Assembly (NCBI GenBank): GCA_022823225.1
Contig: JAJDXM010000078.1
Coordinates: forward strand, 1 to 64,000
Source of the DNA: Gemmatimonadota bacterium
GTDB taxonomy: Bacteria > Gemmatimonadota > Gemmatimonadetes > Longimicrobiales > Gaopeijiaceae
Length of the DNA: 64,000 bases
Direction: 5' to 3'
Of the stretch, positions 37,539 to 46,983 are shown in pieces. Positions within the stretch are counted from its first letter, which is position 1. Each line of letters starts with the position of its first letter. A model generated the notes under the pieces. The model ran no database searches, was not told the origin of the DNA, and was given only the letters and a program-made list of their open reading frames with translations. Position numbers and translations under genes: made by a program.

Positions 37539-38738
37539 ATGAATCGCGTAGACACACGGATGCCCGGCGCCATGTTCCTGGAATGCACCGCGACCGGAGA
37601 GGAATTCGAGCCCGAGCAGCTGATGGGACTCTCGCCGGCGGGCAAGCCCCTCTTCGCCCGGTACGATCTCGGTGCCATCCGCGACGGCTTCACTCCCGCG
37701 GCGCTGGCCGGCCGCCCACCCACGCTGTGGCGCTACCGGGAGGTGCTGCCGGTGCGGGATCCGGGGCGCTGCGTGTCACTCGGCGAGGGGTTCACGCCGC
37801 TGGTGGAGTCGCCGCGCCTCGCCCGCGGCATGGGAGTGGGCCGGCTCTGGATCAAGGACGAGGGGCAGAACCCGACCGGTTCCTTCAAGGACAGAGGGCT
37901 GTGCATGGCGGTATCGCGCGCCTGGGAGCTGGGCGCCGCCGACCTGGCCATCCCGTCCGCGGGAAACGCCGCGGGTTCGGCGGCCGCATACGGGGCGGCG
38001 GCGGGGCTTCCCGTTCACGTCGTGGTCCCCCACGACACTCCCGTCCCGATCCTGGCGGAGATCCGCGCCCTGGGCGCCGACCTGCAGCTGCTCGACGGGT
38101 TGATCAGCGATTGCGGGGCGGTTGTCCGGGAGCGCTGTGATCGCGACGGGTGGTGGGATCTCTCGACTCTCAAGGAACCGTACCGCGTTGAGGGGAAGAA
38201 GACGATGGGGTACGAACTGTATGAACAGCTGGACGGACGGCTGCCGGACGCAATCGTCTATCCGACCGGTGGCGGCACCGGGCTCATCGGCATGTGGAAG
38301 GCGTTCGCGGAGATGGAGGTGCTCGGCTGGATCGGATCCGCACGGCCACGAATGTTCGCGGTGCAGTCCACGGGGTGCGCCCCCATGGTCCGGGCGTGGG
38401 AGGAGGGGCGCGAAGAGGCGGTCCCATGGGAGGATGCCGTGACCTACGCGGCGGGGCTGCGGGTCCCCGGTGCGGTGGGTGACTTCCTCATCCTGCGGGC
38501 GTTGCGCGAATCGGGGGGTGGGGCGGTGGCGGTGCCCGACGCCGGGATGCGGCGGTGGGTCGACACGGTGGGGGCGGCAACGGGGATCTTCGCGGCGCCG
38601 GAAGGCGGGGCGACGGCTGCAGCGGTTCCCAGGCTCAGGGAGATGGGGCTGATCGGGGCAGGGGACGAGGTCGTTCTCTTCAACACCGGGAGCGGCCTCA
38701 AGTACGTGGGCATGGAGCCCGAGGGCGGACGGGGATAG
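37539..38738 (+). CDS. thrC: Threonine synthase (PLP-dependent)
   Basis: 399 residues. Fold-type II PLP enzyme converting O-phosphohomoserine to threonine. The PLP lysine is in NPTGSFKDRG (about residue 118); the phosphate-binding glycine-rich loop is IVYPTGGGTGLIGMWKA; the early SLGEGFTPL motif is typical. The N-terminal zinc-ribbon-like segment MFLECTATGEEFE keeps only one cysteine. The closely related cysteate/diaminopropionate enzymes are less likely. Convergent with the next gene through a hairpin. Confidence 0.85.
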   Translation: MNRVDTRMPGAMFLECTATGEEFEPEQLMGLSPAGKPLFARYDLGAIRDGFTPAALAGRPPTLWRYREVLPVRDPGRCVSLGEGFTPLVESPRLARGMGVGRLWIKDEGQNPTGSFKDRGLCMAVSRAWELGAADLAIPSAGNAAGSAAAYGAAAGLPVHVVVPHDTPVPILAEIRALGADLQLLDGLISDCGAVVRERCDRDGWWDLSTLKEPYRVEGKKTMGYELYEQLDGRLPDAIVYPTGGGTGLIGMWKAFAEMEVLGWIGSARPRMFAVQSTGCAPMVRAWEEGREEAVPWEDAVTYAAGLRVPGAVGDFLILRALRESGGGAVAVPDAGMRRWVDTVGAATGIFAAPEGGATAAAVPRLREMGLIGAGDEVVLFNTGSGLKYVGMEPEGGRG

Positions 38739-38740
38739 TT

Positions 38741-38780
38741 GCCGCGTAGCCCCGAGGGCTCGGGGGCGCGCGCGCGGCTA
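38741..38780. terminator. Bidirectional hairpin between thrC and the barrel gene
   Basis: CCCCGAG (38750-38756), GG, CTCGGGG (38759-38765) form the inner stem. GCCGCG (38741-38746) and CGCGGC (38773-38778) form the outer arms. On the minus strand it overlaps the stop of the neighbouring gene. The left part matches the dispersed repeat at 1-35. Confidence 0.6.
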
Positions 38781-39353
38781 CTTCTCCTTCTCCTTCTCGC
38801 GTGGGAACCAACGGTAGCTGAACAATTCCGGCAACGGTATCACCGAGGTGGTGGACGGGCGCATGTCGAGCGGGTCCGGACGCTTGACGCGCAGGATCCG
38901 GTTGAAGTAGAGCGCACCTCCGATGGCCTGCTGCGATGAGAGGTTCCAGTCCAACCCGACCGGCACTCTGGCGACCAGGGCGTGCCCGATCCCCTCCTCC
39001 GCCATGGCGACGAGCCACCAAACGCCAGCACCGACATACGGTTCGAGCCTGTTGGCCTTCATGTACTGCTTGGCGGTGACGGATACGCTGAGGTTGCGGC
39101 CCCCGACGGGGAGGGTTCCGATCTGCAGCTCCAGGCCCTGATGCTCCCAGCGGTACTCGACGAGTCCCCCGATGAGGCTCGCGCCACCGACGACCACCCC
39201 GAGACGGTACTGTGCGGTCGCGGGGTCCGCCGTGGTCAGCAGCGACACAAAGGCCAGGGAGAGCGCCGGGACGATCCGCTGTGCAGTGCGGCGGCCACCC
39301 CGCGGTCGCTTGCGGAGTGTGGGCCCGGTCACGGAATCTGGTAACTTGTTCAC
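38778..39353 (-). CDS. Exported outer-membrane-beta-barrel-like protein
   Basis: 191 residues from the GTG at 39353 (GAGG 6 bases upstream); the frame back to 39449 lacks a site. A signal segment RIVPALSLAFVSLLTTADPATAQ is followed by short alternating strands (YRLGVVVGGASLIGGLVEYRW, NLSVSVTAKQYMKANRLEPYVGAGVWWL) resembling small eight-strand barrels. It ends with a lysine/glutamate run. No specific family recognised. Divergent from the phosphodiester glycosidase gene. Confidence 0.6.
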   Translation of the reverse strand: MNKLPDSVTGPTLRKRPRGGRRTAQRIVPALSLAFVSLLTTADPATAQYRLGVVVGGASLIGGLVEYRWEHQGLELQIGTLPVGGRNLSVSVTAKQYMKANRLEPYVGAGVWWLVAMAEEGIGHALVARVPVGLDWNLSSQQAIGGALYFNRILRVKRPDPLDMRPSTTSVIPLPELFSYRWFPREKEKEK

Positions 39354-39447
39354 CGCTAGCCTCGATCGGTTGACGTGACATGAACGCACCCGGTGGCGCC
39401 GTTTTCCCACAGACCATGCACAACAAGTATATGACCGGGGTGCCCGC

Positions 39448-40467
39448 ATGACAGAGAGGGAAGGTGGACGAAGGGGCCTCCAACGGGCAGGCCCGGTCGT
39501 GCGTGGTCGCGGGGAAGCTGGGCTCGTCCGGCGGACTTGCGTCTGGTTGGCGCGCGGGGTTGCGGCGGCGATGCTGGCCCTCCCGGCTTGCGCGGTGCCG
39601 GACCGGCCGGAGGGGCTGGTGCCGCCACTGCCAGAAGGGGCCCGGGCATTCCTGATGCCGGATTCCGTGCGGGGGTTGCGGCTGAGTGAAGGGGTGTTCT
39701 ACCACTTCGCGTGGTCAGGCGCCGGCCCTTGGGCCGTCCACCTGGTTTCGGCAGATGTGGCCCGATGCGAACTCGACCTTGTCGTCGTGCCGGCGTTGGA
39801 GGAGGACGGCGCCACCCGAACGCGGAGGTCGGTTACGCAGATGGTGCCCCTGGTGCCGCGGTGGCCCCTCGCGGGTGTCAACGGGGATTTTTTCGCTCTC
39901 GATAGCGGCGCTCCGGTCGGGCCGGAGGTTTCCGCGGCCACTACGCGCTTCGCGCTGCGGCCGGCGATCTCATGGGGCCCGTCCCGGGTGCCGTGGATCG
40001 GCGACCCCGTGCGTGACGGGGACCGAATGGGCTTCGGGCCCGACACGATCGGTCCGGACGAGGTGGCCGGAGGCGTCCAGGTCATTGGTGGCTACCCCGA
40101 ACTGCTCGACCACGGTTCCCCTGCGGGAGACCTCGGAGTTGCGGACCGGCCTTCCTTTGCCGCCGCGCGCCACCCGCGCACCGCGATCGGCTTCGACAGA
40201 GGCAGGGGGCTGCTGTGGCTCGCGGTCGTGGATGGGAGGCAGGCCCCGCATTCGGCAGGCATGTCGCTGCCCGAGCTGGCCGGTCTGATGCAGGCGCTTG
40301 GAGCCGACGACGCCCTGAATCTGGATGGCGGCGGCTCTACGGCGATGTCCCTCAGGGGCCGGATCGTGAACCGGCCCTCCGACGCCACCGGGGAGCGAAC
40401 CGTGGCGAACAGCCTGTGGCTGATTCGGAGCGGGAGCGGTTGCCGGCGGGGATCCGCGCCCCAGTGA
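39448..40467 (+). CDS. Phosphodiester glycosidase (NAGPA/DUF2233 family) lipoprotein
   Basis: 339 residues. The export signal ends at a lipoprotein-type LALPAC. The domain carries the family signatures: LAGVNGDFFALDSGAPVG, HPRTAIGFDRGRGLLWLAVVDGRQ, SLPELAGLMQALGADDALNLD with the following GGGSTAM, and RTVANSL near the end. Mammalian relatives remove N-acetylglucosamine from phosphodiesters; bacterial members act on exopolysaccharide or cell-wall phosphodiesters. The exact substrate is unknown. Confidence 0.85.
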   Translation: MTEREGGRRGLQRAGPVVRGRGEAGLVRRTCVWLARGVAAAMLALPACAVPDRPEGLVPPLPEGARAFLMPDSVRGLRLSEGVFYHFAWSGAGPWAVHLVSADVARCELDLVVVPALEEDGATRTRRSVTQMVPLVPRWPLAGVNGDFFALDSGAPVGPEVSAATTRFALRPAISWGPSRVPWIGDPVRDGDRMGFGPDTIGPDEVAGGVQVIGGYPELLDHGSPAGDLGVADRPSFAAARHPRTAIGFDRGRGLLWLAVVDGRQAPHSAGMSLPELAGLMQALGADDALNLDGGGSTAMSLRGRIVNRPSDATGERTVANSLWLIRSGSGCRRGSAPQ

Positions 40468-40470
40468 GCG

Positions 40471-40500
40471 CCGGGCGGGATTCGTCCACGGGCTGCCCGG
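40471..40500. terminator. Weak hairpin between convergent genes
   Basis: CCGGGC (40471-40476) and GCCCGG (40495-40500) enclose an 18-base loop between the glycosidase and TonB receptor stops. There is no T-run. Confidence 0.3.
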
Positions 40501-40518
40501 AGGCGGGATCGGGCCCGG

Positions 40519-42642
40519 CTACCGCGTCCGGTCCCAGGTGACCGACAGCCCCAGGTAGCCCCCGCGGTCCGGGCCCGGCTCGAAGTAGCGTCCGCCGAAG
40601 GCGTTCACGACGACCGACGAAGCGTAACGCGCGTCGGTGAGGTTCGTGATCGCGGCAAAGGGCGACAATCTCATTCCGCCTGCGCGAATGCCCGACCCGC
40701 CCACGCGCAGTTCGACGAGTGTGTAGCCATCGGCCCTGGCGTCGTTGGCGTCATTGGCGGGAACTTCGCCCCGAGCCTCCACCCGCAGCTCGCCGTACCA
40801 GAGGCCGAGCGCGGCCCGGAGGGCTCCCTCCAAGCGGTGCGGCGCGATCCCCGGAACCGAATTGTCGGCGTAGTCGTTGCCACCGACCGAGAATTCGGTG
40901 AAACGCGCGTCGACGTAGCCGTAGGCGAGACGCGCGCTCAGCAACGAAGACAGTTCCGCCCGCGCCGCGGCTTCGAATCCCTGGATCCGCGACTTCCCGG
41001 CGTTGCGATAGAAGCGGCGTCCCGGGGCTGAGGGGACCTCGAAGGGAACCAGCTGGTTCGCCAGGGTGGACGAATACGCGGCAAGATCGTACGAAGCGCG
41101 GCCGCCCAGGTCGCCGCGGAGGCCACCTTCCAGCGTCCACCCCCGCTGCGGCTCCAGGCCGGGGTTGAACCCGCCGGCGCGATCGGGCTGGTTGGCGAGC
41201 TCGGTGGTGGTCGGCGTCTCGAAGGATCGCGCCACCGAAGCGAAGACACCGTGATCGCCCAGGTCGAGGTGGAGGCCGAGGGAGGGATTCAGTCCGGTCA
41301 TCGTACGGGTGCCGGAATCGTCCGGGTTGTCCGCGGCCTGGAAGCGATCGTCGGCGTTGAAGCTGAAATGGTCGAAGCGCAGCGCGCCAACGACGCCGAT
41401 ACGGGTGTTCAGGGGCAGTTGCAGCTGGCCGAAGAGAGCGGTCGCCCTCACGCGCTCCTGTTGATCCAGGGTAAGGGCGGCCGCCTCGCCGCCGTCGTTC
41501 GCGAAGTTGCGCCGATCGTCGCTCTGGAACTCCCCCTCCACCCCGAAATCCGCGCGCGCGGATCCGGCGGCCACATCCCAGCCCCTCCCGAGCGCCACCC
41601 GGACCCCGCCGCCGCTGCGGTCCAGGTCGATCACGCTCGTGGGGATGGGGTTGTCCAGCTCGCGTCTTACGCCGTAGGCGGAAAACGTCCCTTCCAACCC
41701 GCCCACGCCTCCTTGCCAGCTGATCCCGGCCTGGCCCTGCCGAACGTCCTTGCGGGTGCGTCGGCCGACGTTGAAGCCCCAGGCCTGGTTGCTGCCGTCA
41801 TCGAAGAGCTCGCCCGGCAGCGATCCCGGATTCAGCGCGTCCAGTTGAAGCCCGTTGAGCTGCAGCGAAAGGCGTCCCCCGGCGGCGTTGGTCGCGAATC
41901 CGGCGTTCAGCGTCGTGCGGGTGGACTGGCTGTAGGGATCCTCGCCGGAACCCGTTTCGTTGTTGCGGAAGCCGTCGAATCGGCTTTGGGCGGCACTGGC
42001 CCGGAAAGTAACGCCTCCGGCGGTTCCCGAGCCTGTGGTCTGTACGCGCAGGAGCCCGTCCGAGCCGGCCACCACGGCTGCGTCGTGCCGATAGGCGCCG
42101 CTGTGCGGAGGTACGCTCTCGAAGAGGATCACGCCGCCGGCGCCGTTTCCGTACAGGGCCGCGGCCGGTCCCCGCAATGCCTGTACGCGGCCCAGCGAGC
42201 CGATGTCCAGATGGTCGAGTGTGCTTTGCCCATCGGGCAGGGTCGCCGGAATGCCGTCGACGAGGATCTTGATGCCCCGGACGCCGAACTGCGAACGCGC
42301 CCCGAACCCGCGGATCGAGATGCGCTCGCCGACCGACGCGTTGTAGCGGTTCTGGACCCTCACGCCCGGAAGGCCGTGCAGGGCCTCCTCGATGAACAGC
42401 CCCGTGTTGCCCTCGGTGAATTCGGGCCCGGCGAGGACGGAGGTGGAGAAGGGGACGCGGTCCAGCCGCAATGGAGACCTCAGCACTGTCACGACGACCG
42501 GGGCCAGCGTGATGGTGTCTTCCGGCTGGGTCTGCCCGTGGAGCGGCACTGCGAGGAGGGGTGCGGCGGAGACCAGGGCCATCGTCCGAAAGGCACGAAT
42601 GCCCGCTCCGCGGCGGCCCGTCTCATGAGATCTTGTGCTCAC
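40519..42642 (-). CDS. TonB-dependent receptor, siderophore/cobalamin-like
   Basis: 707 residues from the GTG at 42642 with AGGA 6 bases upstream. The signal segment ends LHGQ. There is no carboxypeptidase-regulatory domain, unlike the pair at 6169-12810. A TonB-box-like APVVVTVLRSPLRL is followed by the plug (FIEEALHGLPGVRVQNRYN, ISIRGFGARSQFGVRGIKIL, LDIGSLGRVQALRGPAAALYGNGAGG) and a 22-strand-type barrel ending LGLSVTWDRTR. The class usually imports iron complexes, cobalamin or copper. It is 60 bases from the next minus-strand gene and may be co-transcribed with it. Confidence 0.9.
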   Translation of the reverse strand: MSTRSHETGRRGAGIRAFRTMALVSAAPLLAVPLHGQTQPEDTITLAPVVVTVLRSPLRLDRVPFSTSVLAGPEFTEGNTGLFIEEALHGLPGVRVQNRYNASVGERISIRGFGARSQFGVRGIKILVDGIPATLPDGQSTLDHLDIGSLGRVQALRGPAAALYGNGAGGVILFESVPPHSGAYRHDAAVVAGSDGLLRVQTTGSGTAGGVTFRASAAQSRFDGFRNNETGSGEDPYSQSTRTTLNAGFATNAAGGRLSLQLNGLQLDALNPGSLPGELFDDGSNQAWGFNVGRRTRKDVRQGQAGISWQGGVGGLEGTFSAYGVRRELDNPIPTSVIDLDRSGGGVRVALGRGWDVAAGSARADFGVEGEFQSDDRRNFANDGGEAAALTLDQQERVRATALFGQLQLPLNTRIGVVGALRFDHFSFNADDRFQAADNPDDSGTRTMTGLNPSLGLHLDLGDHGVFASVARSFETPTTTELANQPDRAGGFNPGLEPQRGWTLEGGLRGDLGGRASYDLAAYSSTLANQLVPFEVPSAPGRRFYRNAGKSRIQGFEAAARAELSSLLSARLAYGYVDARFTEFSVGGNDYADNSVPGIAPHRLEGALRAALGLWYGELRVEARGEVPANDANDARADGYTLVELRVGGSGIRAGGMRLSPFAAITNLTDARYASSVVVNAFGGRYFEPGPDRGGYLGLSVTWDRTR

Positions 42643-42702
42643 GGATGTTCCTGTTCTGTGAAGTGCGGCTGGCCGGCCCATGGCGGGTCGAATCCCGGCA
42701 AG

Positions 42703-44544
42703 CTACCGGGACCCGGGGCGCGGCTCAACCCGGAAGTCCAGCACCGCGAGGGGGCGGCCGGACGGCACCCGCACGATCCCGTCCCTCCAGACTGCCCGGT
42801 CCGAGACCAGATCGCCCTCCGGCCGGCCCGACTCGAGGTCCCAGCCGGGCTTCAGCACCGCCACCGCGAGATCCGCGTCGACCGGGACTCCGCAGGCGCG
42901 GTAGACGCCCTGTTCGTTCGTCGTCACGATCAGGCCGTTCTGCAATACCTGCACCGCCGGCACCCCGCGCCAGATGGCGTAGTCCCGCGAGAGGATCCGC
43001 ACCGCCACCCCATGTTGCGGGTTGCCACGCTCATCCAGCACCTCTCCCGTGAGGATGCCGGGCCGGTCCGCGGTACGCCCCGGCGCCGGATCGGCGGCTT
43101 CCTCCGCGCGCTCCTCTTCCCGGCAGAGCCTGTCGACGATTCGCCAGACCGTGGGCGCCGCGAAGTTGACCTGGGCCGGTGTGCGGGCTTCCTCCGGCAC
43201 ATCGATGTCGAAGGGCCGGGGCCGAAACCCGTAGCGCTCCAGGTATGGGTGGGAGAAGTTGACCGCGTAGGTGCCGGGCCGCAGCCCGGAGATCTCGAAG
43301 CGGCCGTCCTGGCCGGCGAACGCCACGACATCCGTCCCTTCGAGGAAGACGCGGGCGCCGGCGAGTCCCTGTTGCAGGCTGTCGAATACGACGCCGAGGA
43401 TCTGTCGGCCCGGATCTCCGGTGAACACGGCCTCCTCGTTGCCGTGAGCGCGGAGCACATCGCCGCCCTGTTCGGCCACGCCCACGAGGCGCACGCCCCT
43501 GGTCCCGTTCAAGGGGTTCACGAACGCTTCCACGCGTGGCATCCGGATACGCCACGAATCGACAATCCAGGTGCCGTTGGGCATTGCCCGGAACTCCACC
43601 CTCCCTCCCGCCGCCGCCGAACCGGCCGCATCGGGCAGCCCCAGGTTCAGGTACCGGAAGTCAAGCCACTTCAGCTGGGAGTCCGCCGGGTCCAGCCAGA
43701 GCGTACCCTCGATTTCCGGCAGTCTGCGGCCGGGCACCGGTTCGAAGGCGAGTCCGATCAGGCCGGGAGCCCGCCGGTCGTCCGAGCGAAGCCGGAAGCA
43801 GTGCGTGTCCAGGAAGGGATCGGACAGGAGCACGGCCGCGTCCGGGGCCCAGTAGGTCGACCCCCTGGTGCTCAGCCGCGCAAAGCCCTCCTCGACAAGG
43901 AGTTCCGCGGCACGCGAGACGTAGGGCGACCTGGAGTACCCCCGCTGAAAGGTGCGATCCTCGGAAATCACGCGGCGACCGTCCTCATCGAGTTCGCGGC
44001 TCACGCCCATCATCTCGTACTGGTAGAGTCCGCGCTCCTGGGTCCAGAGCGCCGCGTCGAGCGCCTTGCGGGCCTCGTCCCACACACGCGTGACCGCGAG
44101 GCCCTCTTCGGGCCGCACGCGGCACCGCCCGTCTCCCTCCACCTCGATTGCGGCCAGCGAAATCGCTTCGATTTGTGCGGCCAGGTTGACGGTCAGGGTG
44201 TCGCCCGCGGCGATCTCGAAGTGGTCGGACCAGGTCGCTGCGTAGCCGATCCTCTCCGCCTTCAGCCGATAGCGGCCCGCCGAGGGCGCGGTGATCTCGA
44301 AGAGGCCAGAGCCGCGGGTCAGGGAGCTGGCCAGCCGCCGGTCGTCGTCCAGAACGATGCTCACCATCGCGCCGCCGATTCCCACCCGTTCCCGGGGATC
44401 GACGAGCCGCCCCTGGACGACCTGCGCGGTCGCGCCATCGGAGACGGAAACTGCCGCGAGCACGGCCAGGAGCATCGGCCCGGCCGCGGTCGGGCCACGC
44501 TTCCCCGGCCCGGTGGCGGCCCGGGAGAACGGAATCCGCACCAT
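42703..44544 (-). CDS. Exported protein with repeated carboxypeptidase-regulatory (Ig-like) domains
   Basis: 613 residues. The signal peptide ends GATAQ. Domain 1 about 42-120 (VVQGRLVDPRERVGIGGAMV, then GRYRLKAERIGYAA), a central unrecognised region about 130-345, domain 2 about 365-440 (GRFEISGLRPGTYAVNFSHPYLERYG) and domain 3 about 485-570 (GILTGEVLDERGNPQHGVAV). Such proteins occur beside TonB receptors in this kind of genome and may present substrates at the surface; this role is inferred from position. The start ATG has GGAGG only 3 bases upstream; the GTG next to it is equally possible. Confidence 0.75.
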   Translation of the reverse strand: MVRIPFSRAATGPGKRGPTAAGPMLLAVLAAVSVSDGATAQVVQGRLVDPRERVGIGGAMVSIVLDDDRRLASSLTRGSGLFEITAPSAGRYRLKAERIGYAATWSDHFEIAAGDTLTVNLAAQIEAISLAAIEVEGDGRCRVRPEEGLAVTRVWDEARKALDAALWTQERGLYQYEMMGVSRELDEDGRRVISEDRTFQRGYSRSPYVSRAAELLVEEGFARLSTRGSTYWAPDAAVLLSDPFLDTHCFRLRSDDRRAPGLIGLAFEPVPGRRLPEIEGTLWLDPADSQLKWLDFRYLNLGLPDAAGSAAAGGRVEFRAMPNGTWIVDSWRIRMPRVEAFVNPLNGTRGVRLVGVAEQGGDVLRAHGNEEAVFTGDPGRQILGVVFDSLQQGLAGARVFLEGTDVVAFAGQDGRFEISGLRPGTYAVNFSHPYLERYGFRPRPFDIDVPEEARTPAQVNFAAPTVWRIVDRLCREEERAEEAADPAPGRTADRPGILTGEVLDERGNPQHGVAVRILSRDYAIWRGVPAVQVLQNGLIVTTNEQGVYRACGVPVDADLAVAVLKPGWDLESGRPEGDLVSDRAVWRDGIVRVPSGRPLAVLDFRVEPRPGSR

Positions 44545-44837
44545 GCACCTCCGGTTGCGGCGAGTGCGAGGCCGGCGTCCGGGCGATCACGTCGCCGGCC
44601 ATGCCAGTGTGGAAGGTAACAGGGTCGGTCTGCCGGGCGACAACGAACGGCATCGGCACGCCCCGCATCGGCGCGATCGCGACTTGAGCGCACTTGCCAT
44701 TCCGCCTACCTTGCCCTGTTCGTGGGTCTCCGCCCGGTCCGGTGCCGGGAGCCGTGCCCCGCCCGTGGATGGGTGCTTTCCGGCCGAACCCGTCCCGGAC
44801 CTCACGAGTGTGGCTGCGGCCGGAGGGGGGTGAGAGA
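44545..44837. other. Divergent promoter region
   Basis: No gene seen. It separates the carboxypeptidase-regulatory protein (minus) and the S9 peptidase (plus); a candidate promoter for the latter is listed separately. Confidence 0.5.
44684..44712 (+). promoter_or_regulatory. Candidate promoter of the S9 peptidase
   Basis: TTGAGC (44684-44689), 17 bases, TACCTT (44707-44712). The spacing is ideal and both hexamers are fair matches. Confidence 0.45.
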
Positions 44838-46961
44838 ATGACTCGGGAGCGCTCTCGTCTGCTGCGCGCCGCCGCCGTCGGGGCCGTACTCGCCACCGCA
44901 GGGGCGGGGGGAGAGCTCGGGGCCCAGAGCGGCGGATACACACCCGCGCACTACTATCGGCTCGTGGGCGTCGGCGACGTGGCGGTCGCACCGAACGGCG
45001 CCTACGTGGCCTTCACCGTCACGACGGTCGTCGAGCTCGAGAACCGCCGCCACCGGGAAGTGTGGCTTCAGCCGCTGGCTGGCGGGCGTCCGTCGGGCGA
45101 CCCCTTCCGGGTCACCGCCGTGAACCAGGAGTCGAGCGGTCCGCGCTGGTCCCCCGACGGCTCGCTGCTCGCGTTCTCCTCCTCCCGCGGCGACGACCCC
45201 AACCCGATCTGGTTCATCCGCATGGACCGGCCCGCGGGCGAGGCGTTCCACATCGAGGGCGTCGACGCGCCGCCGGTCTGGTCGCCGGACGGGTCGCAGA
45301 TTGCGTTCGTGAAGGCGCCGGATGACGACGGGGAGGAGGAGGCCTCTGCCGGACGGGAGGGATGGATCGCGCCGGACGCCGTCAGCCGCACCATGGACGC
45401 GGAGCGCTTCGACGGCCGGGTCATCACCTCGATCCGGTACAAGCGCGACGGCCGGCTTTCCTTCCAGCCGCACTACCTGACGCAGGACAAGCGCCAGATC
45501 CTGGTCGTGGACGCCGCGGGCGGCACGCCCCGGCAGATCACGCGGCTCGCCTTCAACGCCGGCGAGCCCGTCTGGTCCGAAGACGGCCGCCTGATCCTCT
45601 TCACGGGCGACGAACGCGAGGACGACGAACTCGACACGGAGAACACGGGCGACATCTGGGCGGTCGACCCCCGTGGCGGGGCGGTCCGGCGGCTCACCTC
45701 GAATCCCGGCAGCGAGAGTGCGCCGACGGTATCGCCCGATGGCCGGTCCCTCGCATTCCTCTCCACCCCGGCCCGCGGAGAGCAGACCGATCTGCTGGTG
45801 GCGGAACTGGGCCCCGACGGCAACTTCCGGGGCGAGCCCCGAAATCTGACGTCCGCCTGGGATCTCCGTCCGGGAGCGCCTCACTGGACCGCCGACGGGT
45901 CCTTCGTCCTCTTTTCCGCCGGCATCGAGGGGGATAGCCACCTCTTCCGCGCGGCGGACGGGCAGCCGGTCGAGCAGGTGACGCGGGGCGAGCGCCGCCT
46001 TTCGTCATTCTCGTTTTCGGCGAACGGCGACGTCATGGCCTTCACCGCCACCGACGCGGTGACGCCGGCAGAACTGTATCTCGGGTCCCCGGACGGCTCG
46101 ACGGAGCAGAAGGTGACCGGGTTCAACGACGACTGGCTTTCGCAGGTGACCCTGATGCCCGCCGAGGAACTCGTCTGGTCCTCGAACGACGGAACGGAGG
46201 TCCAGGGATGGGTGGTCAAGCCCGTCGGATTCACCGAGGGCGGCTCCTACCCGATGATCCTCAAGATCCACGGCGGGCCGCATTCGGCGTACGGCAACAC
46301 CTTCTTTCCCACCTTCCACGTCCTGTCCGCGGCCGGATTCTTCGTCCTCTACACCAATCCGCGCGGCTCCTCCGGCTACGGACACGACTTCCAGTACGCG
46401 ACGCGGGGCGAGTGGGGGATCGTCGACCGCGAGGACTACCTCTCCGGCGTCGACGCGGCCCTGTCGGCGTATCCGCAGATCGACCCCGGCAGGCTCGGCG
46501 TGTCGGGGGGCAGCTACGGCGGCTTCATGACGAACTGGCTGACGGCCACGGAGCCCGAACGCTTCCATGCGGCGGTGACCTCGCGCTCGATCGCCAACTG
46601 GGAGAGCTGGTGGGGGACCTCGGACGCGCAGGGACTGACCGAGTACGAGTTCTTCGGGACGCCCTGGGAGGAGCGCGACCTCTACCGCCGCCTCTCGCCG
46701 ATTTCGTATGTGGAGAACGTGGTCGCGCCCACGCTTATCATTCACAGCGAGAACGACTACCGGACGCCGATCGGTGACGGGGAGCAGTGGTTCGTGTCGC
46801 TCCGGAAGCTGGGTGTGCCGGTCGAGCTGGTCCGGTATCCCAGGTCATCGCACGGCCTGTCGCGGACGGGAGAGCCGTGGCTGCTCGTGGACCGGCTGGA
46901 GCGCATCCGCAGCTGGTTCGTGCACTATCTGATCGACCAGCGGCCGCGGAGTACTCCGTAG
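44838..46961 (+). CDS. Exported S9-family prolyl oligopeptidase-type peptidase
   Basis: 707 residues from the ATG at 44838 (GGAGG upstream). The signal segment ends ELGAQ. A TolB-like propeller of WSPDGS-type blades spans about 40-430, then an alpha/beta-hydrolase. The triad is visible: serine in GVSGGSYGGFMTN (about 557), aspartate in HSENDYRTP (about 637), histidine in RSSHGLSR (about 671). It probably trims dipeptides or small peptides in the periplasm. It precedes an M24 peptidase by 22 bases, so the pair may degrade proline-containing peptides together. Confidence 0.9.
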   Translation: MTRERSRLLRAAAVGAVLATAGAGGELGAQSGGYTPAHYYRLVGVGDVAVAPNGAYVAFTVTTVVELENRRHREVWLQPLAGGRPSGDPFRVTAVNQESSGPRWSPDGSLLAFSSSRGDDPNPIWFIRMDRPAGEAFHIEGVDAPPVWSPDGSQIAFVKAPDDDGEEEASAGREGWIAPDAVSRTMDAERFDGRVITSIRYKRDGRLSFQPHYLTQDKRQILVVDAAGGTPRQITRLAFNAGEPVWSEDGRLILFTGDEREDDELDTENTGDIWAVDPRGGAVRRLTSNPGSESAPTVSPDGRSLAFLSTPARGEQTDLLVAELGPDGNFRGEPRNLTSAWDLRPGAPHWTADGSFVLFSAGIEGDSHLFRAADGQPVEQVTRGERRLSSFSFSANGDVMAFTATDAVTPAELYLGSPDGSTEQKVTGFNDDWLSQVTLMPAEELVWSSNDGTEVQGWVVKPVGFTEGGSYPMILKIHGGPHSAYGNTFFPTFHVLSAAGFFVLYTNPRGSSGYGHDFQYATRGEWGIVDREDYLSGVDAALSAYPQIDPGRLGVSGGSYGGFMTNWLTATEPERFHAAVTSRSIANWESWWGTSDAQGLTEYEFFGTPWEERDLYRRLSPISYVENVVAPTLIIHSENDYRTPIGDGEQWFVSLRKLGVPVELVRYPRSSHGLSRTGEPWLLVDRLERIRSWFVHYLIDQRPRSTP

Positions 46962-46983
46962 TGGGCGGGGGGGGCTCGGGCAG

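Noticed and set aside
36796-37557. 253-residue version of ECF-2
   Set aside because: The extra 53 residues overlap the divergent thrC start and are not sigma-like; the ATG at 37398 fits region 2 spacing.
41251-44619. 1122-residue plus-strand open frame
   Set aside because: Runs antisense through two well-supported exported proteins (TonB receptor and regulatory-domain protein); no motif or ribosome site.
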